Source: Citricoccus zhacaiensis (GTDB taxonomy: Bacteria > Actinomycetota > Actinomycetes > Actinomycetales > Micrococcaceae). From it: 64,000 nt of DNA. Position numbers and translations under genes: made by a program. The notes below the pieces were generated by a model. That model saw only the letters and a list, made by a program, of their open reading frames with translations. It was not told where the DNA came from and ran no database searches. The stretch lies in NCBI RefSeq assembly GCF_014645315.1, contig NZ_BMLQ01000003.1:116063-180062 (forward strand), given 5' to 3'. Of the stretch, positions 1-9,203 are shown in pieces (position 1 is the first letter of the stretch; every line of letters starts with the position of its first letter).

Positions 1-1
1 G

Positions 2-796
2 TTGCTCGATGACGTGGAACGGTACCGGGTGACCTCGCTGTTCCTGGTCCCGGCCATGATGCAGGGCATCAGCCGGCACGAGCGCTTCGACTCGGCCGAC
101 CTGTCCAGCATCCGCATCGTCGTGGCCGGCGCCGCTCCCGTGCCGGAATCCCTGCTGCGGCTCTATGGTTCGCGGGGCATTCCCGTGAGCCAGTGCTGGG
201 GCCAGACGGAGGTGGCCACCGGTGCCACCTTCCTCGGAACCGAGGAGGCCCTCGACAAGCTGGGCTCCTGCGGGACGGCGGGCTTCCTCAACGAGGTCCG
301 GCTTGTCGACTTCAGCGGCGAGCCGATCACCGAGCCGGGAGTCCGCGGCGAGCTTTGCGTGCGTGGGGACACCGTCACCCCCGGGTACTGGAACCTGCCG
401 GAGGCGACGGCGGCCGCGCAGGGCGGAGAGGGATGGTTCCGTACCGGGGACGTCGCCTACCAGGACGAGGACGGCTACTTCTACATCGTGGACCGCCTGA
501 AGGACATGATCATCAGCGGTGGGGAGAACGTCTATTCCGCCGAGGTCGAGGACGCGATCTACGGTCACCCGGCCGTGTCCGAGGTCGCCGTGATCGGCGC
601 CGCCGATGAACGCTGGGGCGAACGCGTGGTCGCCATCGTGGCTCTCAAGGACGGCGAGAAACTCGACCTCGAGGGCCTCCGCGAGTTCGCCGGTAAGCGG
701 CTGGCCCGCTACAAGCTGCCCCTCGAACTGAGACTGGTGGACGAGCTGCCTCGCAACACCACCGGGAAGGTCCTCAAGCACGAACTGCGCGCTTGA
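2..796 (+). CDS. Acyl-CoA ligase (AMP-forming), 5'-truncated
   Basis: This is the C-terminal part of an ANL-superfamily acyl-CoA synthetase; the gene begins before the window, so no start is assigned. Visible motifs are the A5-type GQTE (in SQCWGQTEVATG), the YxTGD-type region GWFRTGD, the hinge region DRLKDMIISGGENVYS, and the C-terminal catalytic lysine region NTTGKVLKHEL. These enzymes adenylate a carboxylic acid with ATP and transfer the acyl group to CoA in the cytosol. The fragment ends 47 bp before the convergent stop of the next ligase. The acid substrate cannot be told from this portion; the GGENVYS hinge is common in FadD-like long-chain and aromatic acid ligases. Confidence 0.9.
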   Translation: MLDDVERYRVTSLFLVPAMMQGISRHERFDSADLSSIRIVVAGAAPVPESLLRLYGSRGIPVSQCWGQTEVATGATFLGTEEALDKLGSCGTAGFLNEVRLVDFSGEPITEPGVRGELCVRGDTVTPGYWNLPEATAAAQGGEGWFRTGDVAYQDEDGYFYIVDRLKDMIISGGENVYSAEVEDAIYGHPAVSEVAVIGAADERWGERVVAIVALKDGEKLDLEGLREFAGKRLARYKLPLELRLVDELPRNTTGKVLKHELRA

Positions 797-843
797 GGAC
801 CCTGAGCGGCTCGTGCGCCCGTTCCGATAGAGAGTCATCAGAG

Positions 844-2595
844 TCAGCGGAGCAGCTCATCTGTGTACTCGACCGCCGCATCGGCGACGGCGGCCGCGGG
901 GGCTGACGCGCCGCCGTCGGGGTGGACCTCGTCCTCCCGGCGGCGCAGTTCGACGCGGCGGATCTTGCCCGAGATGGTCTTGGGCAGGTCGTGGAACTCG
1001 AGACGACGGATCCGCTTGTACGGGGCCAGGTGCTCGCGGCAGTGCTGCAGGATGGCCTTCGCGGTCTCCTCGGTGGGCTCCCATCCCTCGGCGAGGCGGA
1101 TGTAGGCCTTGGGCACGGCCAGCCGGATCGGATCGGGGGAGGGGACCACGGCCACCTCGGCCACGGCAGGGTGCTCGATCACCGCGGACTCGAGTTCGAA
1201 GGGGGAGAGCCGGTAGTCGGAGGCCTTGAAGACGTCGTCATTGCGGCCCACATAGGTGATGATCCCGTCCTCATCCCGGGAGACCAGGTCGCCCGTGTGG
1301 TAGACCCCGTTGCGAAACGCGAATGCCGTCTTCTCGGGATCGCCCCAGTAGCCGGGGGTCAGCCCGACGGGTCGGGGATCCAGCCGCAGGCACAACTCGC
1401 CCATCTCGGTGGACTCCTCGTCCGTGTCCGGGTCGATCAGCACCACGTCGTAGCCGGGCAGCGGGCGTCCCATGGCGCCGGGGCGCACGGGCTGGCCCGG
1501 GGTGTTGGCCACTTGGAGCGTGGACTCCGTCTGGCCGAAGCCGTCCCGGATCTGGGTGCCCCAGGCCTTCTCGACCTGGGCGATGACCTCCGGGTTGAGC
1601 GGCTCTCCGGCTGCCACGATCTTGGTCGGTGGGGTCTTCAGCTGGGACAGGTCGGCCTGGATCAGCATCCGCCAGACGGTGGGCGGGGCGCAGAAGCTCG
1701 TGACGGACTCGCGCTCCATCTGGTTCATCAGGGACTGGGCATCGAAGCGGCCGTAGTTGTAGAGGAAGACGGTGGCCTCGGCGATGAACGGGGCGAAGAA
1801 GTTCGACCAGGCGTGCTTGGCCCAGCCGGGGGAGGCCACGTTCAAATGCACATCTCCGGGCTCGAGGCCGATCCAGTACATGGTGGACAGGTGTCCCACC
1901 GGGTAGGAGGTGTGGGTGTGCTCCACGAGCTTGGCCTTGGACGTGGTCCCGGAGGTGAAGTACAACAGCAGCGTCTCGTCGGCCCGGGTCGGCTGGTCGA
2001 GGTGGAACTCCCCGGGGGCGGACCAGGAGTCCTGCCAGTTGTGGACAGGGCGCTCGCCGCCGGCCGGATCGCTGCCCGGGCGGTCCCCGATCTGCACCAC
2101 CTGGTAATCCCCGGGAACCGCGTCGAACTTGGCGGCGTCGGCACCGGTGGTGACCACCCAGGAGGCCTGGCCTCGCTCCACGCGGTCCTCCAGGTCCGCC
2201 GGCCCGAGCATCACGGTGGAGGGAATCACCGGTGCGCCGAGGCGGAAACAGGCGAGCATGACCTCCCAGAGTTCGACCTGGTTGCCGAGCATGATGATGA
2301 TCCGGTCACCGCGTTTGACGCCGAGGCCGGACAACCACGCGGCCACCTGGTGGGAACGTCGTGCCAGCTCATGGTAGCTGCGGCGCTCCTCCGCGCCGTC
2401 CTCCTCGACGATGACCAGGGCGGGCTGCTCGGCGCGGGGACCGGAGGCGATGTCATCGATCCAGTCCGAGGCGAAGTTGAAGTGCTCGAACCGGGGCCAC
2501 TGGAAGGTGCGGTGGGCGGTCTCCGGGTCGGTCCGGCAGGCCAGGAGCTGGTCGCGGGCCTGTCGGAAGGTGTCTGCGGCGGACTGCTGCGTCAT
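844..2595 (-). CDS. Medium-chain-type acyl-CoA synthetase (ACSM-like)
   Basis: A 583-residue AMP-forming acyl-CoA synthetase. The N-terminus (FEHFNFASDWIDD, about residues 35-47) resembles the ACSM/medium-chain group, whose members activate C4-C10 fatty acids and often benzoate-like acids. The P-loop LLYFTSGTTSKAKLVEHT lies near residue 210, GFGQTEST near 350, the HTGD motif near 430, and the catalytic lysine in KTISGKIRRVELR near 545. The start ATG has GAAAGG upstream on the minus strand. It is divergent from the enoyl-CoA hydratase at 2751, and the gap holds a TGGTCNGACCA-like site. Substrate is inferred only at the level of class. Confidence 0.9.
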   Translation of the reverse strand: MTQQSAADTFRQARDQLLACRTDPETAHRTFQWPRFEHFNFASDWIDDIASGPRAEQPALVIVEEDGAEERRSYHELARRSHQVAAWLSGLGVKRGDRIIIMLGNQVELWEVMLACFRLGAPVIPSTVMLGPADLEDRVERGQASWVVTTGADAAKFDAVPGDYQVVQIGDRPGSDPAGGERPVHNWQDSWSAPGEFHLDQPTRADETLLLYFTSGTTSKAKLVEHTHTSYPVGHLSTMYWIGLEPGDVHLNVASPGWAKHAWSNFFAPFIAEATVFLYNYGRFDAQSLMNQMERESVTSFCAPPTVWRMLIQADLSQLKTPPTKIVAAGEPLNPEVIAQVEKAWGTQIRDGFGQTESTLQVANTPGQPVRPGAMGRPLPGYDVVLIDPDTDEESTEMGELCLRLDPRPVGLTPGYWGDPEKTAFAFRNGVYHTGDLVSRDEDGIITYVGRNDDVFKASDYRLSPFELESAVIEHPAVAEVAVVPSPDPIRLAVPKAYIRLAEGWEPTEETAKAILQHCREHLAPYKRIRRLEFHDLPKTISGKIRRVELRRREDEVHPDGGASAPAAAVADAAVEYTDELLR

Positions 2596-2709
2596 GGGAG
2601 GCCTTTCTACTGTACCCGGTGGTCTGTGTCACGCCAGACTACTGACCGGTACCGGAAAACGGATGGGCGAGGCTTGGTCCGGTCTTCACAAACCGTGCTC
2701 TACACAGTA

Positions 2710-2720
2710 CGGTCAGACCA
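2710..2720. promoter_or_regulatory. TGGTCNGACCA-like operator upstream of the 2751 operon
   Basis: CGGTCAGACCA matches 9 of the 10 fixed positions of the palindrome TGGTC-N-GACCA and lies 30 bp before the start codon at 2751, in the divergent gap with the 2595 ligase. The half-site TGGTC/GACCA is the kind bound by GntR/FadR-subfamily repressors. That assignment is by analogy only, and no such regulator is encoded here. Confidence 0.55.
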
Positions 2721-2750
2721 TAAGCATATTTTCCTGATCTGGAGGTCCTG

Positions 2751-3536
<786 letters not shown>

Positions 3537-3584
3537 CCGGCCAGCCTCCGGCGCACGGCACCATCAGAAAGGACCACGGACACC

Positions 3585-4856
3585 ATGGCCATCCCGGAAC
3601 GATCGTTCACAGGACCGCTCGCGGGCCTCCAGGTCCTGGAGATCGGCGGCATGGGGCCGGGACCTTTCGCGGCCATGGTCCTGGCCGATCTTGGTGCGGA
3701 CGTGGTCCGGGTCGACCGGGCCCACGGGGCCAGCCTGCCCGGGCCGAACCACGTCTTCCGCAAGGAGGTCATGCACCGGGGCCGCCGTTCCGTAGCGGTG
3801 GACCTGAAGCACCCGGACGGGGCCGGCGTCGTCCTGGACTTGGCCGAGCGCGCGGACGTGGTCATCGAGGGGTTCCGGCCCGGGGTCGCTGAACGACTCG
3901 GCATCGGGCCGGAGGAATGCCTGCAGCGCAACCCACGGATCATCTACGGCCGGATGACCGGCTTCGGCCAGGACGGGCCGTTGTCGCAGGACGTGGGCCA
4001 TGACATCAACTACATCGCCACCTCCGGACTACTCTCCCTGATTGGCCGCAAGGACGCTCCTCCGACGCCACCGCTGAGCCTGCTCGGCGATTTCGGCGGC
4101 GGCGGCATGCTGCTGGCCATGGGCGTGCTCGCCGCGCTCTGGGAGACCGAGCGGTCCGGCGAGGGTCAGGTCATCGACGCTGCCATGGTGGACGGTGCGG
4201 CCCTGCTGGGAACCGCCTTCTTCGGGTTCATGCCCACCGGCGCCTGGCGCCAGGAGCGCGGCGCGAACCTCGTGGACAGCGGCGCGCCGTTCTATGACAG
4301 CTACGAGACCTCCGACGGCGGCTGGGTCGCCGTGGGCGCGATGGAACCCCACTTCTACGCGGACCTACTGACCGTCCTCGAGCTGGACGAGGCGTCCCTG
4401 CCCGGCCGCCAGTGCGACGAGTCGGCGTGGCCCGAGCTCAAACAGGTGTTCGCCGAACAGTTCCGCACCCGCACCCGGGACGAGTGGGTGGCTGCCTCCC
4501 GCGGCCTGAACGCCTGCCTGCACCCGGTGCTGACCATGGAGGAGGCCACCCGCTCGGAACACGCCCGGGCCAGGGGCTCCTTCACCGAGATCGACGGCGT
4601 GGCGCAGCCATCACCGGCGCCACGCTTCAGCCGCACCCCTGCCACCGTGAACGCGCCGCCGCCACTGCCAGGCGAGCACACGGAGGACGTCCTCGCCGAT
4701 TGGGGGACACCGACGTGGAGGATTGCCGAATGGCTGAAGTCCGGTGCCGTCGTCGATGCCGCGGGCGCCGCCGGGGAAGACGCGGGAACCGCGATCGCGA
4801 ACGGGACCGAGACCACCGAAACGACCACCGATTTGCCCGCCGAGGCGCGGGCCTGA
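3585..4856 (+). CDS. Alpha-methylacyl-CoA racemase-like class III CoA-transferase family protein
   Basis: A 423-residue CaiB/BaiF-family protein. The catalytic pair of alpha-methylacyl-CoA racemases is visible: His139 and Asp140 in GHDINYIA, then Asp169 in the DFGGGG motif. Mycobacterial MCR uses the equivalent His and the Asp of DFGGG. The enzyme would interconvert 2R and 2S methyl-branched acyl-CoAs so that dehydrogenases can act. Residues from about 385 form an acidic, Ala/Thr-rich tail not typical of the family. GAAAGGA precedes the ATG. Neighbouring crotonases suggest degradation of a methyl-branched or alpha-substituted acyl chain. A CoA-transferase activity is less likely given the GHDINY motif. 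Confidence 0.85.
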   Translation: MAIPERSFTGPLAGLQVLEIGGMGPGPFAAMVLADLGADVVRVDRAHGASLPGPNHVFRKEVMHRGRRSVAVDLKHPDGAGVVLDLAERADVVIEGFRPGVAERLGIGPEECLQRNPRIIYGRMTGFGQDGPLSQDVGHDINYIATSGLLSLIGRKDAPPTPPLSLLGDFGGGGMLLAMGVLAALWETERSGEGQVIDAAMVDGAALLGTAFFGFMPTGAWRQERGANLVDSGAPFYDSYETSDGGWVAVGAMEPHFYADLLTVLELDEASLPGRQCDESAWPELKQVFAEQFRTRTRDEWVAASRGLNACLHPVLTMEEATRSEHARARGSFTEIDGVAQPSPAPRFSRTPATVNAPPPLPGEHTEDVLADWGTPTWRIAEWLKSGAVVDAAGAAGEDAGTAIANGTETTETTTDLPAEARA

Positions 4857-4873
4857 ACTGCCACGGAGCGACC

Positions 4874-5686
4874 ATGAAGACCACTGAGACCACATACGAG
4901 ACCTTCACCCTGGAGGAACGGGCCCCGGGTGTGGTGGTGATGACGCTCAACCGCCCCGAGACCTACAACGCCATGACCAACACCATGTTCCGGGAATTCG
5001 AGGAATTGGCGTGGGCCATCGACGACGACGATGACATCCGAGTCTTGGTGATGACCGGCGCCGGCAAGGCCTTCTGCTCGGGCTACGACCTCAAGGATGC
5101 CGACGACCTGCCGAACCTGGGTGCCATGGGCATGCTCGACCAGCAGGAACGTGCCGCCCGGGCCCTGCTGGCCCTGCGCAGCATCCGCATCCCCTTCATC
5201 GCGGCCGTCAACGGCCCGGCGGCCGGCGGCGGCATGTCCCTGGCCTTGGCCGCGGACATCCGGTTGGTCTCGGAGTCTGGACGCTTCAACGCGGCGTTCG
5301 TCAAGATCGGCCTGACCGCGGGCGACCTGGGCGTTTCTTGGCTGCTGACGAGGTTGATCGGGCCGGGCCATGCGGCCGAGATCGCCTACACCGGACGGCA
5401 GGTGGGTGCCGAGGAGGCCTTGCGCTTAGGGCTCGCCACCAGCATCCACCCGGACGGCGAGGTGGCGGACGCCGCCGTGGAACTGGCCGTGTCCATCACC
5501 GGCAACTCACCCACGGGCGTTCAGTTGTCCAAGCGGGCACTGCAAGCCAACATGGAGGCCGCGTCGTACGCCGGCGCCCTGGAACTGGAGAACCGAGGGC
5601 AGGCCTTGCTGACCCGCACCCAGGACATGTCCGAGGCGCTCAGCGCCTTCAAGGAAAAGCGCAAGCCGAATTTCATCGGGGCCTGA
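4874..5686 (+). CDS. Enoyl-CoA hydratase/isomerase family protein, paralogue 1
   Basis: A 270-residue crotonase starting at ATG 4874 (after CACGGAGCG), 17 bp past the racemase stop. The loop AFCSGYDLKD and the GPAAGGGMSLALAADIR region define the fold. The first hydratase glutamate is replaced (GGGMSLAL) and the second lies in a different context (LTAGDLGVS), so double-bond isomerisation or another crotonase chemistry is as likely as hydration. It is a close paralogue of the gene at 5739, sharing AALELENRGQAL and AFKEKR blocks. An in-frame open stretch further upstream is rejected because it overlaps the racemase. Confidence 0.88.
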   Translation: MKTTETTYETFTLEERAPGVVVMTLNRPETYNAMTNTMFREFEELAWAIDDDDDIRVLVMTGAGKAFCSGYDLKDADDLPNLGAMGMLDQQERAARALLALRSIRIPFIAAVNGPAAGGGMSLALAADIRLVSESGRFNAAFVKIGLTAGDLGVSWLLTRLIGPGHAAEIAYTGRQVGAEEALRLGLATSIHPDGEVADAAVELAVSITGNSPTGVQLSKRALQANMEAASYAGALELENRGQALLTRTQDMSEALSAFKEKRKPNFIGA

Positions 5687-5738
5687 AGCCCGTAACCCCC
5701 TGCCACTCAGGCACCCCGAGCGACGAAAGACGAGAGAC

Positions 5739-6551
5739 ATGAACCTGCAGATTCCCGAGCTGGAAACCCTGACCGTGGAGGAACTTCCCGGGGACATCGT
5801 GGTCCTGCGGATGAACCGCCCCGACCGGATGAACTCGCAGACCGTGAAGATGTTCACCGAGTACGGGCTCGCCGCCCGCGCCCTGAGGGACAGCGGTGCC
5901 CGGGCCCTGATCCTCACCGGCACCGGCGAGCGGGCGTTCTGTGCCGGCTTCGACCTGGACGAGATCGACGTGATCACCACCATGGGTGTCCGGGAGTTCC
6001 TGAAGTTCCAGGAGACCGCCACCGGCGGAATCCAGGGTATCCGGCACCTGCCGTTCCCTGTCATCGCGGCCATCCATGGGCCCGCGACCGGTGGCGGGCT
6101 GGCCCTGTCCCTGGCTGCGGACATCCGGCTGGCGGCGCCGACCGCCAAGTTCAGCGCCGCCTTCGTCAAGGTCGGGCTGTCTGTGGGGGAGCTGGGGACC
6201 TCCTACAACCTCACCCGGTTGATCGGCCCGGGCCGTGCAGCCGAGATCGGCTACACGGGACGGATCGTCAAGGCCGAGGAAGCCGAACGGATCGGGCTGG
6301 TCAACAGGATCGTGCCGACCGAGGAACTCTTCGACGCCGCCCTGGTGATGGCCCAGCAGATCTCCGAGAACTCACCGGGAGGCGTCCGCATGTCCAAGCG
6401 GGCCATCCAGTGCAACCAGGAGATCACCTCCTACGCGGCGGCTCTGGAACTGGAGAACCGGGGGCAGGCGCTGATGACGCGCACCGAGGACATGCCCGAG
6501 GCGCTGGCGGCGTTCAAGGAGAAGCGTGCGCCCCAGTTCACCGGGCGCTGA
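5739..6551 (+). CDS. Enoyl-CoA hydratase/isomerase family protein, paralogue 2
   Basis: A 270-residue crotonase, same length and same architecture as the gene just upstream, apparently from a tandem duplication. AFCAGFDLDEID is the oxyanion-hole region; GPATGGGLALSLAADIR lacks the first hydratase Glu, while LSVGELGTS has a Glu where paralogue 1 has Asp. It could be an isomerase or a hydratase with an unusual acid/base arrangement. ACGAAAGACGAGAGACATG supplies a purine-rich ribosome binding site. Substrate unknown; position in the operon links it to the racemase product. Confidence 0.88.
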   Translation: MNLQIPELETLTVEELPGDIVVLRMNRPDRMNSQTVKMFTEYGLAARALRDSGARALILTGTGERAFCAGFDLDEIDVITTMGVREFLKFQETATGGIQGIRHLPFPVIAAIHGPATGGGLALSLAADIRLAAPTAKFSAAFVKVGLSVGELGTSYNLTRLIGPGRAAEIGYTGRIVKAEEAERIGLVNRIVPTEELFDAALVMAQQISENSPGGVRMSKRAIQCNQEITSYAAALELENRGQALMTRTEDMPEALAAFKEKRAPQFTGR

Positions 6552-6564
6552 GATGGAACGAGTC

Positions 6565-7602
6565 ATGACACCCACGGATAACCGGGAACTGGTCTGGGAC
6601 TGGTCCGAGCAGACCCTGGCGGACCTCGCCACCTTCCTTGAGGCACGAGGGGTGATGTCCGGACCGCTGACGTCGAAGCCGATCGGTGACGGACATTCCA
6701 ACCTGACGTTCCTCATCACCAACGGTGAGGCGTCCGTCGTCGTGCGCCGGCCCCCGCCGCCCCCGCTGCCGCCGGGGGCGAACGACATGCTCCGCGAGGC
6801 GAGGTTTCTGGCCGGACTGCACGGCACGGGCTATCCCGTGCCGGAGGTGCTGGCCACCGCGCAGGAAGGCGAGGTGCTGGACGTACCGTTCTACGTCATG
6901 TCCTTCGCCCGCGGCCACGTGGTGACCACCTCCACCCCGGAGGCCCTCGCCACCCCGGACCAGCGGCTCAACATCGCCCACTCCCTGGTGGACAACCTGG
7001 CCCGGTTGCACCTGACGGACTACCGGGCCGCGGGGCTGGACGACCTCGGCCGGCCCGAGGGCTTCAACGCCCGGCACCTGAAGCGGATGGCCCGGCTGGT
7101 CCAGGACGCCGAGGGCAACCTGCCGGCGGATTTCGAAGCCGTCTACGACTGGTTGGCCACCAACGTTCCCGCAGAGTCCGGGGAGGCGGTCATCCACAAC
7201 GACTACCGCATCGGCAACACGATGATCTCGCCCGATGCCCCCGGCCGGGTCACCGCCATCCTGGACTGGGAGCTGGCGACCCTGGGTGACCCCCTGTTCG
7301 ACCTGGGATACTTCCTGTCCTCCGTACCGGAGCCCGGCCACGCCCGCACCCCGACCGAGGAGCTGGGCACGGCCCTGCTCGAGGAGGGCTACCCCGGCCG
7401 TGCCGAGCTCGCCGAGCGTTATGCCGAACAGACCGGGGCAGACCTGACCCACCTGGACTGGTACGTCGCCCTCGCCCTGTGGAAGCTGGCCGCCCTCTAC
7501 GAATACAGTCGCCGCCGTGGGGAAGACGAGTACTACCTCACGCCCGGTCTCGTGGACAGCTTCTTGGCGGAGGCACGGGAGACCGCCGGCCTGTCCGACT
7601 GA
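6565..7602 (+). CDS. APH-fold phosphotransferase family protein (ACAD10/11 N-terminal-like)
   Basis: A 345-residue protein of the aminoglycoside/choline phosphotransferase fold, similar in type to the kinase-like domain fused to acyl-CoA dehydrogenase in ACAD10/11. The catalytic HND motif is at about residues 211-213 (VIHNDYRIGN) and the metal-binding DWE at about 234 (ILDWELATLGDP). ACAD10/11-type systems phosphorylate 4-hydroxyacyl-CoAs, so a role in hydroxyacyl-CoA catabolism is plausible but inferred. A poly-Pro run (about residues 63-69) sits in the nucleotide-binding lobe. Start chosen at ATG 6565 with GGAACGAG upstream; ATG 6553 is an alternative. Confidence 0.8.
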   Translation: MTPTDNRELVWDWSEQTLADLATFLEARGVMSGPLTSKPIGDGHSNLTFLITNGEASVVVRRPPPPPLPPGANDMLREARFLAGLHGTGYPVPEVLATAQEGEVLDVPFYVMSFARGHVVTTSTPEALATPDQRLNIAHSLVDNLARLHLTDYRAAGLDDLGRPEGFNARHLKRMARLVQDAEGNLPADFEAVYDWLATNVPAESGEAVIHNDYRIGNTMISPDAPGRVTAILDWELATLGDPLFDLGYFLSSVPEPGHARTPTEELGTALLEEGYPGRAELAERYAEQTGADLTHLDWYVALALWKLAALYEYSRRRGEDEYYLTPGLVDSFLAEARETAGLSD

Positions 7603-7630
7603 ACGTCAGCACACCCATCAAGGAGTACCC

Positions 7631-8662
7631 ATGAGCCCCGAGTTCGACGACGCGATGATCACCACAACCGCTGCCGACATGCCGGAGAAGTTCTTCGACC
7701 GGTTCATGTTCAACCTGCACCCCGACGACGGCACCAGCCCCTCGCTCGTCCTGGGCGCCGGCGCCTACCCGCCGCGGGACGTGGCGGACGGATTCGTGGT
7801 GCTCTCCACGCCGACGGAGCAGCGCAACCTGCGCTTCTCCACCGAGCTCTCCGCCACCGACGGTGCCTCCGTGGGGCCGCTGCGCTGGGAGACGGTGGAG
7901 GACAACACCGTCTGGCGGCTGGTCCTCGGCGCCAACCGCACCGGCCTGGAGCTGGACCTGACCTGGCGGGCCCGGGCCCCGTACTGGCTCGGCTCCGTGG
8001 ACGTGGAGAACGCCGACGGGAACACCACGTCCTTCGACCACCTGTTCCAGCCCGGCCGCTACGACGGCACCCTGACCCTGGACGGTGAGTCTCAGTCGGT
8101 CGCGGGTTGGTACGGCGTCCGCGACCGCTCCCGCGGGGTCCGCACCATGTCCGGCGGGCAGGGACTGCACGTCTGGTACCAGGCCCAGTTCCCGGACCGC
8201 GCCATCGGTTTCCTGCTGGTGGAGGACCGCGAGGGCGGCCGGATCCTGCTCGAGGGTGCCGTCATGCACGAGGACGGCGAGGTGGACGACGTCACCGACG
8301 TGGTCCACGACCTGGTCTTCACGGACGACAACGATCTGCTCTCCGGGACCGTGCAGGTCACGACGGCGGCCGGCCGGGTCTACCGGGTGGGTGCGGAATC
8401 CGGGGGCCGGGGCGGCTACATGGCCGGCGGCGGTTACGGCGGACACCACGGGAAGGTCCGCGGCCGCGATCACGAGGAGTATGACGTCTACCCGTTGGAC
8501 GGAACTGTCAACGCCAAGACCCTCGACTCCGCTCTGACCGACCGGAGCTCACGATTCACCTGGGACGGGCAGACGGGCTATGGCATCTTCGAGTACGCGC
8601 TGACGCGCTCTTCGTCCTACCAGTACCAGCCAACGCTGGATCCCACCACTGCGGGGGCCTGA
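7631..8662 (+). CDS. CrtC/DUF7064-DUF7065-like protein of unknown function
   Basis: A 343-residue soluble beta-rich protein with no signal peptide. The pattern WYGVRDRSRGVR (about residues 160-171) and the repeated Trp/Asp-rich strands resemble the hydroxyneurosporene-hydratase (CrtC)/AttH lipocalin-like superfamily, including DUF7064/7065 proteins that occur in actinobacterial lipid and steroid operons. A Gly-rich stretch (about 260-275, GGRGGYMAGGGYGG) is unusual. ATG at 7631 follows AGGAG. It overlaps no neighbour and lies 4 bp before the MaoC gene, so it is surely cotranscribed. A hydration or ligand-binding role for a hydrophobic acyl-CoA is guesswork. Confidence 0.6.
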   Translation: MSPEFDDAMITTTAADMPEKFFDRFMFNLHPDDGTSPSLVLGAGAYPPRDVADGFVVLSTPTEQRNLRFSTELSATDGASVGPLRWETVEDNTVWRLVLGANRTGLELDLTWRARAPYWLGSVDVENADGNTTSFDHLFQPGRYDGTLTLDGESQSVAGWYGVRDRSRGVRTMSGGQGLHVWYQAQFPDRAIGFLLVEDREGGRILLEGAVMHEDGEVDDVTDVVHDLVFTDDNDLLSGTVQVTTAAGRVYRVGAESGGRGGYMAGGGYGGHHGKVRGRDHEEYDVYPLDGTVNAKTLDSALTDRSSRFTWDGQTGYGIFEYALTRSSSYQYQPTLDPTTAGA

Positions 8663-8665
8663 ACC

Positions 8666-9136
8666 ATGGCCCGGCGGGAACTGACGCTGGCAGGGTTGCG
8701 CGCGCTGGAGGGGCAGGAGATCGGGACCACCGGGTGGCACCTGCTGGACCAGGACACCATCGCGGCCTTTGCCGCGACCACAGGGGACACCGAGCGGATC
8801 CACCTGGACGCCGCTGCCGCCCGGGCCCAGGGCCTGGGCGGCATCATCGCCCATGGGTTGCTGACGTTGTCCCTGGGGCCGATGTTCCACCAGGAGCTGT
8901 TGGCGGTCACCGACCACTCCCGGGTGCTGAACTACGGCTTCGAGAAAGTCCGGTTCCTGGAGCCTGTTCCAGTGGACTCATCGATCCGGATGAGGTTGCG
9001 GCTGGAGCGGGTGAGGCCGATCGAGGGCGGCAGCGCCTTCCACCTCGACCAGGCCTTCGAACTCAGATATCCGGACGGCACCGTGGCCGAGCGTCCAGCC
9101 TGTGTGGCCGGGGGCGTGGTGGCCTACTTCGACTGA
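8666..9136 (+). CDS. MaoC-like (R)-specific enoyl-CoA hydratase
   Basis: A 156-residue hotdog protein of the MaoC family. The hydratase-2 motif is visible: Asp41 and His46 in TGDTERIHLD, followed by GIIAHG near residue 60. These enzymes add water to 2-enoyl-CoA to give (R)-3-hydroxyacyl-CoA. The ATG is 4 bp after the preceding stop, so translational coupling is likely. The single-domain length (about 150 residues) fits a homodimeric hydratase. A dehydratase direction cannot be excluded. Confidence 0.88.
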   Translation: MARRELTLAGLRALEGQEIGTTGWHLLDQDTIAAFAATTGDTERIHLDAAAARAQGLGGIIAHGLLTLSLGPMFHQELLAVTDHSRVLNYGFEKVRFLEPVPVDSSIRMRLRLERVRPIEGGSAFHLDQAFELRYPDGTVAERPACVAGGVVAYFD

Positions 9137-9203
9137 ACCGCCTGAGCCCATTGCACTCGCGGGATTCGACGCCCTGTGGGCCGTGGGCAGGAAGGACTGC
9201 ATC

